Both the position numbers and the translations under genes were made by a program. The notes beneath the pieces were generated by a model. It ran no database searches. It saw only the letters and a program-made list of their open reading frames with translations, and had not been told where the DNA came from. This document shows positions 61,141 through 64,000 of a stretch of 64,000 nucleotides of DNA, piece by piece. Each line of letters opens with the position of its first letter. Position 1 is the first letter of the stretch. The DNA is from Spongiibacter tropicus DSM 19543 (GTDB lineage Bacteria; Pseudomonadota; Gammaproteobacteria; Pseudomonadales; Spongiibacteraceae), in the NCBI RefSeq assembly GCF_000420325.1, contig NZ_ATUS01000001.1, positions 1,306,463 through 1,370,462 of the forward strand, written 5' to 3'.

Positions 61141-64000
61141 TTAGAACTCACTTAAAAAGTCGCGCTTTTTCTCATATTCAATAGCACGATCTTTACTTTC
61201 AATCTGTTGTTCGACATATGATTTATGATCTAGTAGGTCAATAGAATTAAGACGAGGAATTATCTTCATTAGAAAGCCCTTTTCCTTCTCAATATAAGGA
61301 ACTCTGCTGCCTGACCATGAGTTTGTAGTAAGCTCATAATCCACCCTTTTGAAGTCCTCTATGTCTTGATTTAATGATAGAAAATGAACGATCAATTCTA
61401 TTCTTACGTCTTCCGACATATATGTAGATGCTTCGAATATAAAGCATATATAGTCAATATTATTTATGTTTTCGGAAATTGATTTTTTTAAGAATCTCTC
61501 TTTGTTGGCCGCTATTTCGCTAGCATCTTCAACGCCTTTCTCTTTAGTAAAGAGCTGGGTAAATATGCTGTCTCTAATACCATATGATTTTTTTTCCTTT
61601 TCAAAAACATGCTTGGCATAAGATTCTATATCTTCGTAGAAGCTGGTTCTTTCCCAGAGGAACTTTAAGTCTGGCATACTGGTGTATGATGAAGGGTATT
61701 TTTCTTTCTCATAGATGGCATCAATGACTTTGGCTAAAAGGCTTTTATCGTAATCCATGAGTATGTTCAGACATTCCCCTGAATAATCAAAATGTATGTC
61801 TTGTCTAAATGACAACAAATAGGCTTGTAGCAACAGCGTTATATCACCATTAAATAATTCAATCCATTTTCCGAAATTATCATTGTGTTTGTTGAAAAGA
61901 TTGGATAGAGGTCGGATAAAGCCTATATTTTCTTCGGCTCTTCTGGTTAATATCTGTGCCGTCTCAGAATAAATACATTTTTCAACTGATCGGTAGTTAT
62001 CCAAGAAGTCAATCCAAAAAGGTATGCAGTCTAAGTCGATGGATTTTAAATGACTCAAAAAATTATCTACTGTTTCTTCATTAATATCGTTCTCTGATAG
62101 TTGGGAATACCAACAAGTTATCCAGGAATTCTTCCATCTAAAGATTTTTGAATCAATGAAGTCATATATTTCCTGGGAATCATTATTTTCCAGTAAAAAA
62201 TTCATGATGCCATGAGGGTTTAGTGAAAAAATATCATCGTGCTCAAGATAGCTAGATACTATATCTAAAAAATTATCAGGGTGGGTTTCAGCTAAAACTC
62301 TAAATACTATTTGAAGCCCTTCGCTTAAGGAGTAATCTCTTTCTCTTCCTGTGAGTGAGTTGTATAAATCTATGCACTGATCAAAGAAACTTTTGATTTC
62401 ATCAAGGGTTTTATCTGAAAAATAAGATGATACTTGTTCTTTCCTGTAGTTTTTATAGTCCTCATAGCTCATTTCGAGCATTCTTCTCTCAGTTCGATCT
62501 TCCAGTAGAAGGTTTGATATATCCAAAGTGGTATTTTTAAATTCGGCATCCCAATTGTCAGGATAAGAGATTTTTGTTGATTTGAGCTTCTCGGTTAGAT
62601 CGTCAACAAGTAGACAGTGAGAGGTGTTTTCACTATCTAATTTACTTACTATATATTTTTCCAGCGCTGGAAGATCAGATAGCGCCATTTCTCCACCGTT
62701 GAACGGTATGCGGGTTGTGTAATGCTTTAGTAATTCGTTTACGCTCTGTGTGTATTTCTCGTTATTTAATATGCGTGAAATCCCAGAAAAAATCCTTTCT
62801 CTAATTGGTGTAATGTATTCGTCAGGCGTTAAGCGAAATGTCAATATATTAATAGACATACCTTTGGATCTGTGCTCACGATGCTCTACCGCCAAATATT
62901 CTTTAGCTGAAAGTATAAAAAGCCTTGTAAATAGGTGGCTGTTACCTTCATCCATGCGTTCGTATAGCTTGTCGATCACAAGCTTTTGCACCGGATAGCC
63001 ATATCTAAGGTCGTTGAGTTTAAAGTTATATGTTTCTGTGAGGCAATGTATTACAGAATCTAATGGCTCGCTTGTTTTATCGATATAATTTAGTATCATT
63101 TCGAGTGAAATGTTTAACTCACTTTCGCCATAAAACCGGAAGCTTGTTAACAAGCTTATAATTTGATCTTTGCATGAATTATTATTTTTTTTCTCAAAGT
63201 TCTGCTTTTCCCAGTCTATTTCTTCTTTCTCAATGCTTTCTATTAGTTCTTTCGAATATGAAAGAGATTCTGTTGGCAAAGCAAACCAGAAAGAGTTTAG
63301 AAAAGAGAGGGTGTCCACCTGATTCTTGGTTTTTAAAAAATTGAATATGTCGATTACTTGGCTACGAATTTTGGCTATTACTTCTTTGTGATCAAATGAA
63401 TTTATTACAGGGTTCAGAGAATCTACGACTCTTTGTTTCTGAGAGGGGTAAAAACTCTCAATTAGCACAGAAAAAGGCATTATTTCATCTTTGAAAACGG
63501 CAATATAAAATAAATATGTTGATAGAACTTGATCGGAGATCTTAACAACTTCTTCTTCATATAAATCAACAATTTCATTTTTGTGCAGTGTCTTTACGCT
63601 CTCCCAGAAATCTGAGTGATCAATACCAAATACACTATTGATCATGCTTGATTGTTCTTCGTTCTCTTTATCTACTCTTCTGTAAAATGATATGGCACAT
63701 GCAACACGCATTAAGTGATCGTTGGAGATAATATCTTTTACGCTTTTGTTGTTTCCGAAATAATCATCATATAGCGAAGCAACGTTCGCTATTGATGCAA
63801 TCTGTTGTGATTCGGTGGCGACCTTTGAGGCCATAATAGCTAATCGTGGATTCCCGCCAGATATATCTATAATGCGGTCTTGGTATTCGTGATTTTTTAT
63901 TTCAAAAAGTGTTTCGATAAGTTCTTTGATTTGCTCGTCGGTAAGAGGGGATATTGATAGTTCCTGAACCTTTGAGAAGTTTTTCGACTTTTCAACGACA
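61141..64000 (-). CDS. STAND-type P-loop NTPase, C-terminal 953 residues (runs off window)
   Basis: The frame is open to the window edge, and the ATG at 63834 is internal. The visible N-terminus has the lid region of STAND/AAA-16 type NTPases: VQELSISPLTDEQIKELIET and IIDISGGNPRLAIMASKVA; Walker A and B lie outside. The following roughly 900 residues are helical and highly charged, without a recognised catalytic motif, resembling a large alpha-solenoid sensor. Composition is very AT-rich (Lys, Asn, Ile, Phe, Ser abundant), unlike every neighbour, so it is acquired. Large STAND NTPases with such sensors are typical of antiphage (Avs-like) and similar systems; here that is inferred, since the N-terminal effector is not visible. 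Confidence 0.8.
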   Translation of the reverse strand, partial: VVEKSKNFSKVQELSISPLTDEQIKELIETLFEIKNHEYQDRIIDISGGNPRLAIMASKVATESQQIASIANVASLYDDYFGNNKSVKDIISNDHLMRVACAISFYRRVDKENEEQSSMINSVFGIDHSDFWESVKTLHKNEIVDLYEEEVVKISDQVLSTYLFYIAVFKDEIMPFSVLIESFYPSQKQRVVDSLNPVINSFDHKEVIAKIRSQVIDIFNFLKTKNQVDTLSFLNSFWFALPTESLSYSKELIESIEKEEIDWEKQNFEKKNNNSCKDQIISLLTSFRFYGESELNISLEMILNYIDKTSEPLDSVIHCLTETYNFKLNDLRYGYPVQKLVIDKLYERMDEGNSHLFTRLFILSAKEYLAVEHREHRSKGMSINILTFRLTPDEYITPIRERIFSGISRILNNEKYTQSVNELLKHYTTRIPFNGGEMALSDLPALEKYIVSKLDSENTSHCLLVDDLTEKLKSTKISYPDNWDAEFKNTTLDISNLLLEDRTERRMLEMSYEDYKNYRKEQVSSYFSDKTLDEIKSFFDQCIDLYNSLTGRERDYSLSEGLQIVFRVLAETHPDNFLDIVSSYLEHDDIFSLNPHGIMNFLLENNDSQEIYDFIDSKIFRWKNSWITCWYSQLSENDINEETVDNFLSHLKSIDLDCIPFWIDFLDNYRSVEKCIYSETAQILTRRAEENIGFIRPLSNLFNKHNDNFGKWIELFNGDITLLLQAYLLSFRQDIHFDYSGECLNILMDYDKSLLAKVIDAIYEKEKYPSSYTSMPDLKFLWERTSFYEDIESYAKHVFEKEKKSYGIRDSIFTQLFTKEKGVEDASEIAANKERFLKKSISENINNIDYICFIFEASTYMSEDVRIELIVHFLSLNQDIEDFKRVDYELTTNSWSGSRVPYIEKEKGFLMKIIPRLNSIDLLDHKSYVEQQIESKDRAIEYEKKRDFLSEF

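Noticed and set aside
63834-63834. Start codon of the STAND gene at 63834
   Set aside because: The frame continues upstream without a stop to the window edge and encodes a conserved NTPase lid region there.

Overview
The window looks like chromosome of a marine, hydrocarbon-using gammaproteobacterium. A Cellvibrionales-type lineage (Spongiibacteraceae/Halieaceae-like) is my guess, inferred from the mix of OAR-type TonB receptors, tandem CaiB/BaiF CoA-transferases, DUF1302/DUF1329 proteins and AlkB; no taxonomic marker gene is present. Base composition, judged by eye and not computed, is a mosaic: about 1-12.6 kb is GC-rich, 12.8-55 kb is intermediate, 55.8-60.6 kb is somewhat richer again, and 61.1-64 kb is strikingly AT-rich.

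Region 1 (0-15 kb): a partial glutathione S-transferase, then an acyl-CoA catabolic cluster of unknown substrate: tandem CoA-transferase, TetR regulator, aldehyde dehydrogenase, thiolase-like protein, two acyl-CoA dehydrogenases, a saccharopine-dehydrogenase-like reductase, a DUF2889 protein, a nitronate monooxygenase-like protein and a TonB receptor. Two near-identical operators, almost 10 kb apart, lie in front of the CoA-transferase/tetR pair and the larger acyl-CoA dehydrogenase, so this is probably one TetR regulon. It ends near a 3' half of an initiator tRNA gene with its terminator, which looks like an integration scar.

Region 2 (15.5-37 kb): a cluster centred on a styrene-oxide-isomerase (StyC) homologue, with a second, divergent family member at 15.6 kb. 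Around them are PaaY, a flavoprotein, a transport module (two Tat-signal DUF1329 proteins, DUF1302 barrel, YCF48 propeller, RND/MMPL pump), a zinc-free MDR reductase, an AraC regulator, a phenylacetaldehyde-type dehydrogenase, an EthD protein, a degenerate thiolase and phenylacetate-CoA ligase. Six promoters carry the same GTGCA direct repeat (five at exactly 21 bp, one at 20 bp), all in the same orientation, indicating one regulon of an AraC-type activator. No StyAB styrene monooxygenase is present. An IS3-family element has split a SnoaL-like gene and removed part of it.

Region 3 (37-44 kb): an Rrf2 regulator with repeated GTTAC operators, a small secreted protein, a lone TatA, and a transcription unit of AlkB hydroxylase, two rubredoxins and a PQQ quinohaemoprotein alcohol dehydrogenase lipoprotein, followed by a methyltransferase and a second AraC regulator.

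Region 4 (44-55.7 kb): a complete phenylacetyl-CoA pathway, paaZ-G-J-A-B-C-D-E-I on the minus strand, divergent from a FadB-like fusion that can do the PaaF/PaaH steps, then paaX. With paaK (33.5 kb) and paaY (16.2 kb) the window encodes phenylacetaldehyde to acetyl-CoA plus succinyl-CoA. The simplest reading is that an aromatic alkene/epoxide or a phenylalkane is funnelled through phenylacetaldehyde and phenylacetate into central metabolism.

Region 5 (55.8-64 kb): a small HxlR-controlled unit (AhpD-like protein, TonB receptor, DapB-like dehydrogenase), a UvrD-type helicase remnant, an integron attC-like site, and directly upstream of it in the cassette sense a very AT-rich gene for a large STAND-type NTPase that runs off the window, a plausible phage-defence gene.
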